The translations under genes and the position numbers were made by a program. Shown here piece after piece: positions 15,569 to 24,184 of a stretch of 32,530 bases of DNA. The stretch comes from Lacrimispora celerecrescens (GTDB lineage: Bacteria > Bacillota > Clostridia > Lachnospirales > Lachnospiraceae), in contig NZ_JPME01000019.1 in the NCBI RefSeq assembly GCF_000732605.1, positions 1 through 32,530 of the forward strand. The letters run 5' to 3'. The notes below the pieces were generated by a model, which made no database searches, was not told where the DNA came from, and saw nothing but the letters and a program-made list of their open reading frames with translations. Numbering within the stretch: position 1 is the stretch's first letter; each line of letters opens with the position of its first letter.

Positions 15569-15964
15569 ATGAATCATAATGTAGTTAGCAGATTAAATTT
15601 GTCAAGAGTAAGTAAAGCAGTAGGTAATTATACTCACGTAACAAAAATAGAGCCTAATGCAGCATTTTACACATTTTCTGGTCAAATTGGAGCAGATTTG
15701 GACGGTAACTTTCCTGAAGAATTTAATCAACAAGTAGACAATACATTTTTAAATATATCAAATCTATTAAAGAGTATCGATTTAACACCGGATAGTGTTA
15801 TTAAGGTTAATATATGGTCAACGGAACAAATTGACTGGGATTACTTTGATAAAGTATATGATGACTTTTTTGGTAAGCCTTATCCTTCTATGACTGTTGC
15901 CTATGTAAATGCCTTAGGGTTAGAAGAGATAAAATTAGAAATTGAAATATGGGCAGCAAAATAA
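15569..15964 (+). CDS. RidA/YjgF/YER057c-like protein lacking the usual arginine
   Basis: 131 residues from the ATG at 15569, with AAAGG about eleven bases upstream; a GTG at 15524 has no ribosome site. The RidA core is recognisable: SKAVGNYTHVTKI, TFSGQIGADLDGNF, VIKVNIW and LEIEIWAAK. RidA enzymes hydrolyse reactive imines or enamines using an arginine in a P-A-R motif. Here the equivalent stretch reads KPYPSMTVAYV, with Met108 in place of Arg, so a classical deaminase role is doubtful; non-deaminase subfamilies also lack it. It is transcribed away from the eut operon and ended by the hairpin at 16005-16042. Confidence 0.8.
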   Translation: MNHNVVSRLNLSRVSKAVGNYTHVTKIEPNAAFYTFSGQIGADLDGNFPEEFNQQVDNTFLNISNLLKSIDLTPDSVIKVNIWSTEQIDWDYFDKVYDDFFGKPYPSMTVAYVNALGLEEIKLEIEIWAAK

Positions 15965-16004
15965 TTTTATTCTATACTCCCAGATGAAAATATTTTATAA
16001 TAAA

Positions 16005-16042
16005 AAATGTCCTCGCTGATCTAAAAACAGTGAGGACATTTT
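16005..16042 (+). terminator. Terminator after the RidA-like gene
   Basis: A 14-bp stem (AAATGTCCTCGCTG with CAGTGAGGACATTT, one G-T pair) and a 9-base loop, with TTTT on the + side and AAAA before it, so it could work in both directions. Confidence 0.8.
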
Positions 16043-16069
16043 CCATGCTGATTAATAAAAGTTTCCCAA

Positions 16070-16206
16070 TCACTCATTTTTTTTGAAGATGGTGATCCAT
16101 GTACAGCCACGGAATGGGGTGGAAAAGTAAATCATATCATGATACAATTTAACCACCGAAAACAATACCATTGTTTTTTAGTTTATGCAGTGGGTAATGG
16201 CAAATA
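16070..16206 (+). pseudogene. Possible coding fragment before the acetyltransferase
   Basis: An open frame without a plausible start encodes LIFFEDGDPCTATEWGGKV, continues through VNHIMIQFNHRKQYHCFLV and stops at 16206. The composition looks protein-like, but there is no ribosome site and a stop lies just upstream. It may be the tail of a decayed gene carried with the acetyltransferase. I do not recognise the family. Confidence 0.25.
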
Positions 16207-16243
16207 ATGAATCGATTATCACTGCAGGCAAGGAGAAAATGCA

Positions 16244-16315
16244 ATGAAAGAAATGCGTAAAAAAAGAGCGATAGCCACGGAACCGAAAAATACGTTCGGA
16301 GGTGATAATAAATAG
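16244..16315 (+). CDS. Possible 23-residue leader peptide of the acetyltransferase
   Basis: ATG at 16244 follows AAGGAG by eight bases and opens MKEMRKKRAIATEPKNTFGGDNK, stopping at 16315, 17 bases before the acetyltransferase ATG. Short, well-translated basic peptides just upstream of drug acetyltransferase and methylase genes often act in translational attenuation. The location fits, but no pairing between the peptide region and the downstream ribosome site has been shown. An overlapping frame (ATG at 16208) also exists. Confidence 0.35.
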   Translation: MKEMRKKRAIATEPKNTFGGDNK

Positions 16316-16331
16316 AATAGGAGCTTTTTTT

Positions 16332-16988
16332 ATGAACAATATTCCAAATCCAAATACGGTTTTTCCAAATGAATATAAAACATCATGTTTCTTAAAAAAC
16401 GTGATTACTGCCCCCAATATTTTTGTTGGGGATTACACCTATTATGATGACCCGGTTGACCCGACTGCGTTTGAACGCAGCAATGTACTATTTAACTGGC
16501 CGGAATTTGGAGACAGCTTATATATCGGCAAGTTTTGTTCAATTGCCAGCGGAGTGCAATTTATCATGGGCAGTGCCAATCATCGCATAAGCAGTATCAG
16601 CACTTATCCATTTAATGTTTTTGGCGGTGCATGGGCGGAAAACACCCCGCCCCATCTCTCTCAACTTCCTTTCAAGGGAGACACCGTGATCGGCAACGAT
16701 GTGTGGATAGGGCGGGATAGTGTCATCATGCCCGGCGTGAAAATTGGTGATGGGGCGATTATTGCTGCTTATTCCGTAGTGGTGAAAGACATAGAACCCT
16801 ATACCGTCGCGGGAGGTAACCCAGCCAGGCCAATTAAAAAGCGCTTTGACGAAGAACTCATTGAATTGCTGCTTAAGCTCCAATGGTGGGACTTTGAACC
16901 AGAAAAATTGTTTGCATTCATGCCAATACTTTGCGATAATGATTTGGAATTGGTGCGGCAAAAACTAAAACAAACGTTAGAGCGATAA
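16332..16988 (+). CDS. Vat/CatB-family xenobiotic O-acetyltransferase
   Basis: 218 residues from the ATG at 16332, with AGGAG eight bases upstream; a GTG at 16302 would add ten residues. A left-handed beta-helix hexapeptide acetyltransferase close to VatD-type streptogramin A and CatB-type chloramphenicol acetyltransferases: YYDDP near residue 38, LYIGKFCSIASGVQFIMGSANHR with the catalytic His84, GDTVIGNDVWIGRDSVIMPGVKIGDGAIIAAYSVVVKDI, and AGGNPARPIKKRF. It uses acetyl-CoA to inactivate an antibiotic hydroxyl in characterised relatives. The actual substrate cannot be read from sequence; many chromosomal members have no tested resistance. Confidence 0.88.
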   Translation: MNNIPNPNTVFPNEYKTSCFLKNVITAPNIFVGDYTYYDDPVDPTAFERSNVLFNWPEFGDSLYIGKFCSIASGVQFIMGSANHRISSISTYPFNVFGGAWAENTPPHLSQLPFKGDTVIGNDVWIGRDSVIMPGVKIGDGAIIAAYSVVVKDIEPYTVAGGNPARPIKKRFDEELIELLLKLQWWDFEPEKLFAFMPILCDNDLELVRQKLKQTLER

Positions 16989-17024
16989 TATAGCCCCAAT
17001 ATTGGGCAATGACGAACCTAAATC

Positions 17025-17058
17025 AAGAGGGCGAAGCAACGAATGCTTCGCCCTCTTT
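17025..17058 (+). terminator. Terminator between convergent genes
   Basis: A perfect 14-bp stem AAGAGGGCGAAGCA/TGCTTCGCCCTCTT with a 5-base loop. It ends the acetyltransferase gene on the + strand and probably also the carbohydrate operon arriving from the right. T tracts on both sides are short. Confidence 0.8.
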
Positions 17059-17074
17059 GAATGCTGGGTCATGT

Positions 17075-18538
17075 TTATTTATTCTTTGAAGCCTGGAACT
17101 CATCCATCTGCTTCTGCACCTCTGCTACGTATTCATCAATGCCTGCTTTTTTCAGTGCCTCCAAAGCCTTGGGATACTCTGTGTCAAAATCTACGAATCC
17201 GTAGAGAATCGGTGCCATCTGCTTTCCTGCCACCTCTTTGATTGCAGTTTCAATCACCTTTACCTTTTCGTTATTGAAGCGGAAGCCAAGCATATTGGAG
17301 GTGACTGCCTTATCGTCCCAGCTTTCATAGGTATCAATGTAACTCTGTTCGATTTCGGGTGCAAATAACTGATAATTCTTGTTACGGAACATCCATTCAT
17401 AGAAGAATTCATCATTTACCAGCTTTTTAATTCTTCCGTCAACAATATCATAATCCTTCCCCTTCACGCCGTATAAAGCCATTAGGTAATTATCCTGTGA
17501 AGAGTAGAGCCAGTCTATGAATTTCATTGCTCCTTCCGGATTGGGAGCTGTCTGTGGTATGCAAAGAACTTCACCGCCGGTGGCTATGATATAGCGGGGA
17601 TCCTCCGGTTTCAGGATATAGTTCTTTAATCTGGCATCCGGAGCATTGGCTTTCACGCTGCTGATAATCTCATTTTCTTTGCCAAGAGAGCCCTCTACCC
17701 ATAAGTATAAGCCTGTCTGCATACGGGAATCCCTCTCATTGTATTTGGTCGTTAAATCATCGGAATATAAGCCTTCATGATACATCTGACGGTTATACTG
17801 CGCAACCTTCTTGAACGCATCCGTTTCATAGTAATCATAAACCTTATTTGTGGTATCACCATATACAACGGTATCTTCATTGGCGCACCAGGTAAGCTGT
17901 TCATCGGCAAAATATCTGGTCAGGGGTTTAAAGATGGGGTCTGCCGGCCCTTTCATTTCCGGATACAAATTTTTTGCCTTTTCTGCAAATAGTTTCAAAT
18001 CCTCTGTTGTCTTAATCTCTGTCATGCCACAAGCTTCCAGAATATCCTGGCGAACACATACCATCTGAAACATTCCGGAGGAAGGTGCATAAGCGGAGGG
18101 TATACCATAAACCTCTCCGTTTATGGTAGCCCCCTTTAACTGCTCTTCGGGAAGCACCTTTAACAGATTCTGGCCGTATTTCTCAATTAAGTCATTCAGC
18201 ACAGAAGCCTGTTTCTTGTTAACAATGGTGGCAAGATCAGGAAGTCCGTCCCAATATAAGTCGATGGGTTCCTGGGCAGCCAACATGATATCTTTTTGTT
18301 CCCAATACTGGTCCCATGGAGTATAGACCATTTCCACCTTTATGCCTAAATCCTCTTTTATTTTCTCAGCAAACTCATTACTCATAAATTCTGACATTCT
18401 ATCGCTCTCATCACCTGGATAAAGAATCGTTACGGTTTCAGTATTCGTGCCTTCTTTCGATACTCCCTTGCTGCTGCATCCCCCAAGTAAACCGATTGCC
18501 ATTATCACGGCCGCCGTCATTATAAATAGTTTTTTCAT
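17075..18538 (-). CDS. Sugar ABC transporter substrate-binding lipoprotein (LplA/LipO type)
   Basis: 487 residues. The signal peptide MKKLFIMTAAVIMAIG ends in lipobox LLGGC with Cys21 as the lipid anchor. The rest is a large extracellular solute-binding protein of the COG1653 type: TVTILYPGDESDR, DLYWDGLPDLATIV, YGIPSAYAPSSGM, and WLYSSQDNYLMALYGVKGKDY. Such proteins in Lachnospiraceae pair with LplB/LplC permeases for oligosaccharides. It is the last gene of the operon, 68 bases after the second permease and with its own strong AAGGAGGG. A gene position after the permeases with its own site allows independent, higher expression. Confidence 0.93.
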   Translation of the reverse strand: MKKLFIMTAAVIMAIGLLGGCSSKGVSKEGTNTETVTILYPGDESDRMSEFMSNEFAEKIKEDLGIKVEMVYTPWDQYWEQKDIMLAAQEPIDLYWDGLPDLATIVNKKQASVLNDLIEKYGQNLLKVLPEEQLKGATINGEVYGIPSAYAPSSGMFQMVCVRQDILEACGMTEIKTTEDLKLFAEKAKNLYPEMKGPADPIFKPLTRYFADEQLTWCANEDTVVYGDTTNKVYDYYETDAFKKVAQYNRQMYHEGLYSDDLTTKYNERDSRMQTGLYLWVEGSLGKENEIISSVKANAPDARLKNYILKPEDPRYIIATGGEVLCIPQTAPNPEGAMKFIDWLYSSQDNYLMALYGVKGKDYDIVDGRIKKLVNDEFFYEWMFRNKNYQLFAPEIEQSYIDTYESWDDKAVTSNMLGFRFNNEKVKVIETAIKEVAGKQMAPILYGFVDFDTEYPKALEALKKAGIDEYVAEVQKQMDEFQASKNK

Positions 18539-18606
18539 TACAACACCCTCCTTTTTGTTTATGTTAAGCCTTTCACCTGGCCTGCCACTGATTTTTACTG
18601 CAAGGA

Positions 18607-19500
18607 TTATTCCTTAACTGCACCTGTCATAATACCCTGTACGAAATATTTTTGTACAAAGGGATATAAGAAGATAATGGGTCCTATGGTTATAACCGTA
18701 ACTGCCATTTTCACCGTTTCAGAGGGAAGTGTGATTCCTGCGGCAGCGCCGGAAGGAATACGCCCCGAACTAATGGCATTTACGTTTGAAAGAATCGTGT
18801 AGAGGTAGTACTGTAAAGGAAACAAATCCTTATCATTAATAAAAATCAGGGCATTCCACCAGTCATTCCAATACTGTAGGGCATACATAAGCCCCACGGT
18901 GAGCACTGCCGTTTTACTGAGGGGAAGTGCAATCCGCCAATAAATCAGCATATAACTTGCTCCGTCAATTTTTGCCGCCTCGTATAAGGAAGGCGAAATG
19001 CTTGAAAAATAGGTCCTCATAAGGAACATGTTCCAGACACTGAAAATAGAAGGAAGAATCAGTGCCAGAATATTATTCTTTAAACCATAGTAATTCACAC
19101 AAACCACATACCAGGGAATCAGGCCCGCAGAAAATACAATGGTGAAGTTACATAAAAAGGCAATAACATTACGGTACTTTAAGCTTTTAATCGATAATGC
19201 AAAGGCAATCATACTGGTTATAATCATAGCTCCAATCGTTCCGGCAGCCGTAACAAAAATAGTGACTCCATAAGACTTTAAAATCCGCATTCCACTGTTT
19301 GCAAAAATATAGATGTATGTATTAAGGGTAAATTTTTGCGGAATAGCGGAATAACCATGCATGACGATTTCACGTTCCGAAGAGAGGGACACTCCTAAGG
19401 TAAGAACAAGGGGATACAGACAAAGCAGCCCGAATAGGCCGATAAATAAATACGCAAGGACAGTAACCAGGTGATCGCCGAACGATTTGCTTTTTCTCAT
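18607..19500 (-). CDS. Carbohydrate ABC transporter permease (LplC/YtcP-like)
   Basis: 297 residues with six hydrophobic segments. The cytoplasmic EAA loop that contacts the ATPase reads SLYEAAKIDGASYMLIYWRIALPLSKTA. The N-terminus GLFGLLCLYPLVLTLGVSLSSEREIV and the C-terminal FVQKYFVQGIMTGAVKE are typical of the COG0395 partner of LplB. Start and LplB stop overlap as TAATG. No ATPase gene is in the operon; CUT1 systems in Firmicutes commonly share an MsmX/MsmK-type ATPase encoded elsewhere. Confidence 0.93.
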   Translation of the reverse strand: MRKSKSFGDHLVTVLAYLFIGLFGLLCLYPLVLTLGVSLSSEREIVMHGYSAIPQKFTLNTYIYIFANSGMRILKSYGVTIFVTAAGTIGAMIITSMIAFALSIKSLKYRNVIAFLCNFTIVFSAGLIPWYVVCVNYYGLKNNILALILPSIFSVWNMFLMRTYFSSISPSLYEAAKIDGASYMLIYWRIALPLSKTAVLTVGLMYALQYWNDWWNALIFINDKDLFPLQYYLYTILSNVNAISSGRIPSGAAAGITLPSETVKMAVTVITIGPIIFLYPFVQKYFVQGIMTGAVKE

Positions 19501-20465
19501 TAAAATAATCCCTCCCCGTCATTATATTTTTTTGCCAACCGGTTTGCAGCGGATACCAGAATCAGACCCATCACCGACTGGAACAGTCCAATTGCGGTAG
19601 CATAGGAAAAGCCTAGGGTTCTCATACTCTGATATACATAAGTATCAATAACGGTTACCGCATCAATCAACACCGGATTGTTGCCGACAATACCGTAGAT
19701 CATGCCGAAATCACCGTAGAAAATGCGTCCAATACTCATAAGGGTCAGTACAACGGCCGTCGGTTTCAGCATCGGAATGGTGAGATACAAAATCCTCTGA
19801 AACTTGTTTGCACCATCCACTTTTGCAGCCTCGTATAAGGAACCGTCAAAGGTTGCCATGGCTGCCATGTAAATGATGGAGCTGTATCCGCTCCACTTCC
19901 ACATACTGGCAGTAATTATGATTCCCTTCCAGTACTTGGGTTCCGCATACCACTTCACCGGTTCCATTCCCAACGATCGCAGCATATTGTTGATCACGCC
20001 CACGTCGGTGGAAAAAAATCCGTAGATAATTGTACCTACTACGACCCAGGAAAGGAAATACGGAAAAAACATAAAGCTTTGTGTCAGTTTCTTAAAGACA
20101 TTGCTCCTGATTTCATTGAAAAATATGGAAATACTGATTGGAACAATCAATCCCAGTATAATTCCAAAGAAATTGATAAACAGTGTGTTATAAGTTACCC
20201 GCCATCCCATGCTGCTCTCGGAAAAGAAATACTTGAAGTTATTAAGGCCTACAAACTTGCTTCCAAAGATCCCATCCATTACATTAAAGTCGGTAAATGC
20301 CATCCAGGTTCCTGCAAAAGGAATGTAGCAAAACATAACCAGCACAATCAGAGCAGGCATACACATAAGATACAGGCCCTTGTTTCTTTTTATTTCACGC
20401 AGGAATTCTTTTATCCGATCTCCTTTAGGCCCCGGTGCTTTCTTTTGAATTCTTTCTGTTTTCAT
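19500..20465 (-). CDS. Carbohydrate ABC transporter permease (LplB/YteP-like)
   Basis: 321 residues from the ATG at 20465 (a GTG one codon earlier is possible). A charged N-terminus precedes the first membrane segment YLMCMPALIVLVMFCYIPFAG. The MAFTDFNVMDGIFGSKFVGLNNFKYFF stretch is typical of LplB/COG4209, and the EAA loop reads SLYEAAKVDGANKFQRILYLTIPML. It forms the import channel with the next gene product and receives substrate from the lipoprotein at 17075-18538. Confidence 0.93.
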   Translation of the reverse strand: MKTERIQKKAPGPKGDRIKEFLREIKRNKGLYLMCMPALIVLVMFCYIPFAGTWMAFTDFNVMDGIFGSKFVGLNNFKYFFSESSMGWRVTYNTLFINFFGIILGLIVPISISIFFNEIRSNVFKKLTQSFMFFPYFLSWVVVGTIIYGFFSTDVGVINNMLRSLGMEPVKWYAEPKYWKGIIITASMWKWSGYSSIIYMAAMATFDGSLYEAAKVDGANKFQRILYLTIPMLKPTAVVLTLMSIGRIFYGDFGMIYGIVGNNPVLIDAVTVIDTYVYQSMRTLGFSYATAIGLFQSVMGLILVSAANRLAKKYNDGEGLF

Positions 20466-20491
20466 CACTCTTCACCACTCTTTTCCGTTTT

Positions 20492-21748
20492 TTAAGAGTT
20501 TCGCAGCCGGCTTTTTAATGCATCCACATCAATTATTTCACCGGTAATTCTGGATTGCTCTGCCGCATAAGCCATCACATGGCTTTCCACTGATTGGGTA
20601 ATGGAGGATCTGCTGCTGTTGCTGCGTGCCTCCATCTGACTGATAAAATCATCCATCAGGGCCACATCTCCTCCTCCATGGCCTCCCTGGGGGTGACCGG
20701 TATGAATGATTCTCTGTTCAAAACCATCAATTGCATTGGAGGCAAATTTTGTCACCTCAATCTGGTTCAGACTGTCATCCCCTCTGATTTCCCCATTTTC
20801 GCACATAACCTTGATCGTCCGGCTGATTTTATTTGTAAAACCGCTTAAATTAAAGCTGACTGTTACATCATTCTTAAATTCAATTAATACCACCTGGTTG
20901 TCGCATACGTCGTTGTCACAGCGGTATACACACCGTCCATAGGGGCCCTCTGCCAAAGCTTTGTTTATCCCTTCCTCCGTCTGCTCCTGGGTAAGCACCG
21001 TAGCCGGCCAGCTTCCCACGATCGGTAAGTAGGCCTTACGGGCGTCAAAGCGGCAGTCTCCGGCAGCCTTACAGGTCAGGCACCGTTCGGAGCTGTCTAT
21101 TGGAGCACTCTCTTCTTTAAAGTATTTTAAACTGCCAAAAGAAGCTATATTTTTCGCCTCACTGCCCACCAGCCAGGCAAGGATATCCATGTCATGGCAG
21201 GATTTTTGCATCACTAAGGGGCTGGATAAATCACTTCTTCTCCAATTTCCCCTGACAAAGGAATGGGCAATGTGATAATTTCCAACATTCTCATTATGCT
21301 GGATGGTAATTACCTTCCCCAGCTCTCCGCTGTCGATAATTTCCTTAATTGCTGCAAAAAAATTCGTATACCTGAGCACATGGCACACAATAACCTTACA
21401 GCCTTTCTGATTTGCCTTATCCTGAATCATTAGACATTCCTTTGGATCGGGAGATATTGGCTTTTCAAGAAGAATATCATACCCAAGCTCCAGAGCATTA
21501 AGAACCTGTTGGCAATGGTCCTGGTCCATGGATGCAATAATGACGGCATCGGCAATTCTGCCCTTCTGATAAAAATCCTCTATATTTTCAAACTGCATTT
21601 CAGACGGAATACCGAAATTTTCTGCTGCAGCTGATCTCCTTTCATCCTCCGGCTCCACCACCGCGACGATATCTGCCTTTTTTGTTTCATAGGCGTGTTT
21701 GGAATAAATCATGCCCCGCTGTCCTGCACCAACTAATGCAATTTTCAA
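20492..21748 (-). CDS. Gfo/Idh/MocA family oxidoreductase with Cys-rich insert
   Basis: 418 residues. The N-terminal Rossmann fold has VGAGQRGMI (residues 6-14) and the family EKP at 95-97. The likely catalytic pair is His185-Asp186 (QKSCHDMDILAWL). An insert at about 220-285 carries six cysteines (223, 226, 232, 273, 277, 282; CLTCKAAGDC and CVYRCDNDVC) that could bind metal. Relatives oxidise or reduce sugars, inositols or sugar derivatives with NAD(P). In this operon it probably acts on the imported compound or its hydrolysis product. The start is TTG with AGGAGG eight bases upstream. Confidence 0.9.
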   Translation of the reverse strand: MKIALVGAGQRGMIYSKHAYETKKADIVAVVEPEDERRSAAAENFGIPSEMQFENIEDFYQKGRIADAVIIASMDQDHCQQVLNALELGYDILLEKPISPDPKECLMIQDKANQKGCKVIVCHVLRYTNFFAAIKEIIDSGELGKVITIQHNENVGNYHIAHSFVRGNWRRSDLSSPLVMQKSCHDMDILAWLVGSEAKNIASFGSLKYFKEESAPIDSSERCLTCKAAGDCRFDARKAYLPIVGSWPATVLTQEQTEEGINKALAEGPYGRCVYRCDNDVCDNQVVLIEFKNDVTVSFNLSGFTNKISRTIKVMCENGEIRGDDSLNQIEVTKFASNAIDGFEQRIIHTGHPQGGHGGGDVALMDDFISQMEARSNSSRSSITQSVESHVMAYAAEQSRITGEIIDVDALKSRLRNS

Positions 21749-21788
21749 TTTTCTTTCCTCCTGCTTTTATTTTCTGTCGTCTATCGAA

Positions 21789-22871
21789 TCAATCGGGAAG
21801 CTGAGGGTCCTCCAGCGGATAATAGCCATCGGGATAGAAATCATCCCAGGCATGTGCCAAATCCACTGCAGTGTCACTACACAACTCTACAGTCCCCATC
21901 CTGTAATATCCGTCCTTCTCCTCCGTCCGGATATCCAGCTCCATGGGACTGCCATCAGCAAAGAAAATCCCAACTGATAAGCAGTATTCACCAAGGGGCA
22001 GAGCCGGCAAAGCAACAATCTCATTGTGGGTGATATCTCCAACCTTCCAGGCATCTTTGTCAATGTGTAGGACAAATTCCTGCTGCTCCCCTTCCATCTC
22101 CAGCCGAAACCTCAGGCTGTAATCCAGGTAACAGGGCGCACTGCCCTTATTTACGAACCAAAACCGGAGAGGGAGAGCTCCCTTTGACGCGATCTTCTTT
22201 GGATAAGTCAGCCTTCTTATAGTAAAGTCATACCCCATATCCACGAGACGATTGGAGAGTCCGGCATGCCAGCGCAGGCTTTCCCGGCGGATATTCTCTC
22301 CTGGGTTCTCCTCTTCTATATGAAGCAGTACCGGCATACGCTGCCAGGTATTTTGAAGCCGGTACCCTGCAAATTTTTCACAGCAGCTGATCCAGTTATC
22401 TTCGCTGCAATTTACAATAAGGCCAAAAGGGTATTCATGATCCTTTAGATACTGCAGTAAGGCCTCTTGCTCAAGACTAACCAATAACGGGATGCCCTCA
22501 AAGGCTTCCAGATAAGCATTCCAGATTCCCTGGCTGTTATCTTCCGTAGAAACCGCAACACCAATAAGCTTTTTATTATTCAGGGCGCTAGCGACTCTCC
22601 TGATTAAGTGTATAAAACTTTCCTCTGAGCCCTTATTTAACCAGGCAGGTAGTACCTGTTTTATGGTAAGGACCGGATTATGTACCTCTGCCAGTGCTTC
22701 TTTTAACCGATTTAAGTCATAGTTACCCCGATGAGGTTCCAGCTCCTCCCAGGTGAGTTCTACTATCTGGTACTGCCCTCTGCCAGGATTAACTGTGGCC
22801 TTAGAAAGTGGCATCGGCCGTATTTTATAAGTCTCATAGGGACTGAAATGTTCCAGTGCATATTTGCCCAT
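21789..22871 (-). CDS. DUF4832-family protein, short paralogue without the WGE motif
   Basis: 360 residues. The N-terminal half resembles a TIM barrel (VNPGRGQYQIVELTWEELEPHRGNYD, NPVLTIKQVLPAWL). The C-terminal half matches DUF4832: LRWHAGLSNRLVDMGYDFTIRRLTYPKKI, then ALPLRFWFVNKGSAPCYLDYSLRFRL, a beta-sandwich-like domain. It is a shorter paralogue of 24185-25507. Where that protein has GAWGEG, this one has QGIWNAY, so the presumed acid residue is missing and it may be a non-catalytic partner or a sugar-binding protein. No signal peptide is present, so it works in the cytoplasm. AGGAGGAG precedes the ATG. Confidence 0.75.
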   Translation of the reverse strand: MGKYALEHFSPYETYKIRPMPLSKATVNPGRGQYQIVELTWEELEPHRGNYDLNRLKEALAEVHNPVLTIKQVLPAWLNKGSEESFIHLIRRVASALNNKKLIGVAVSTEDNSQGIWNAYLEAFEGIPLLVSLEQEALLQYLKDHEYPFGLIVNCSEDNWISCCEKFAGYRLQNTWQRMPVLLHIEEENPGENIRRESLRWHAGLSNRLVDMGYDFTIRRLTYPKKIASKGALPLRFWFVNKGSAPCYLDYSLRFRLEMEGEQQEFVLHIDKDAWKVGDITHNEIVALPALPLGEYCLSVGIFFADGSPMELDIRTEEKDGYYRMGTVELCSDTAVDLAHAWDDFYPDGYYPLEDPQLPD

Positions 22872-22884
22872 GGGCAGCTCCTCC

Positions 22885-24174
22885 TTATTTTAAATGGCTG
22901 TCAACAATCTGTCCGTAGCGTGCAATATCTTCCTGTGTGATATAAGGCATTTGATCCGTTTGATCCGCTTCTTCCTTTAAAACCACCATACTTAAGTTAT
23001 TAAAACGCGATCCTGTTGCCATATAAGCAGCCGCCGCTTTTTGCAGGGAGGTCTTAAGTTCCACCTTTGTTTCATCGGCTTTCCAGTCACCAAATACCTC
23101 ATAACGAAGCATGGCATCTCCCTCTTTAATCGGATATAGATAAAATTGACGCTGGACCTTTATGATATTGCTGGTATCATAATCAAGTACCAGAGACAGT
23201 CTTGAATCATACAGCCAGCTTTCACTCCAAAAACCTTTGATCGGCAATTCCGGAAAATAAGTCTTGTAAAATTCCAGCGCCAGCACCATGGAATTCTTAA
23301 GTCTCTCAGGGTTATATCCCGGTCCGGAAGGCACATGGAGCGCCAGTAGCATATCTCCCTGATTTAAGGCTTCCGTCCATTCCTTCTTTATCAGCGTTAC
23401 TGGATTCCTTTCCACAAATCCCATGGGACTAATGGAATTTGCTGTAATCTCCTCCTCCGTCTCCTGCCAGAGGGTAGTGAAGACTCCTTCCTTATCATAA
23501 ACTCCGTTTATTCCATTGAACTGCCCGTCTCTGCGGAATTCCTCACCGCCATGCTTCAGGGCCGTTACCTTCCCAGAAACCTTATTCCGGTACATGGTAA
23601 ATGTATCGCCAAAGCGGCAAGGAATAAACAGGAACCGGTCCATAAGAAAGATGGAGCAGGTATAAAAGTTCATATCCCAGGGAAAATCACTTACACTTAC
23701 ATCATCCCGAACCAGTTTCTCTAATTGTGATTTTATGGGCTGGAAAGGGATATCCCGGTAATAATGCTCCGGAACGCCCCGTTCCTTTAAAAGCTTTATG
23801 GAAGGAACCACACAGGCCAGCAGAAGAAGGAAAGAATAAAGCTCTCCGTACTCTGCCATGCACACAGGAGTCATATTTTTATAGTTATCTACATCACAGC
23901 GGTTTCTGGCAGAGCACATATCCCATACCAGGAATTTAGAGAAGTGAAACAGAATCGGGTCCTCTTCCACTGCTTTCGCCGCTTTTATAAGCAGCCGTTG
24001 CTCCTTCTCCGGAAGATTGAATTTCTCAAACACTTCCTTTAAAAACTTTCTTTCTATAAAATGGATATCCTCCTGCCCGGGGTAGCCGGCATAGAATTGC
24101 TCCAATCCCTCGGGCAGATTATCAAAACCGCAATAATCCACACATTCTTTGAATCCATACGATAAATGTCCCAT
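22885..24174 (-). CDS. Acyltransferase-like protein (NAT_N plus GNAT_C/DUF5596)
   Basis: 429 residues, cytoplasmic. The C-terminal half carries the GNAT_C/DUF5596 pattern: LLALHVPSGPGYNPERLKNSMVLALEFYKTYFPE, FWSESWLYDSRLSLVLDY and a final RQFYLYP. The N-terminal helical part (GFDNLPEGLEQFYAGYPG, LPEKEQRLLIKAAKAVEED) matches the NAT_N partner domain. These proteins are named after a fold resemblance to GNAT acyltransferases; no reaction has been shown as far as I know. It lies between two DUF4832 genes, with 13- and 10-base gaps, so it very likely acts on the same substrate, perhaps as an acyl-group remover or as an enzyme of another kind. Confidence 0.7.
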   Translation of the reverse strand: MGHLSYGFKECVDYCGFDNLPEGLEQFYAGYPGQEDIHFIERKFLKEVFEKFNLPEKEQRLLIKAAKAVEEDPILFHFSKFLVWDMCSARNRCDVDNYKNMTPVCMAEYGELYSFLLLLACVVPSIKLLKERGVPEHYYRDIPFQPIKSQLEKLVRDDVSVSDFPWDMNFYTCSIFLMDRFLFIPCRFGDTFTMYRNKVSGKVTALKHGGEEFRRDGQFNGINGVYDKEGVFTTLWQETEEEITANSISPMGFVERNPVTLIKKEWTEALNQGDMLLALHVPSGPGYNPERLKNSMVLALEFYKTYFPELPIKGFWSESWLYDSRLSLVLDYDTSNIIKVQRQFYLYPIKEGDAMLRYEVFGDWKADETKVELKTSLQKAAAAYMATGSRFNNLSMVVLKEEADQTDQMPYITQEDIARYGQIVDSHLK

Positions 24175-24184
24175 ACGCTTCCCT

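Noticed and set aside
16539-16961. 140-codon minus-strand frame inside the acetyltransferase
   Set aside because: Exact antisense of the hexapeptide-repeat gene and without a ribosome site.
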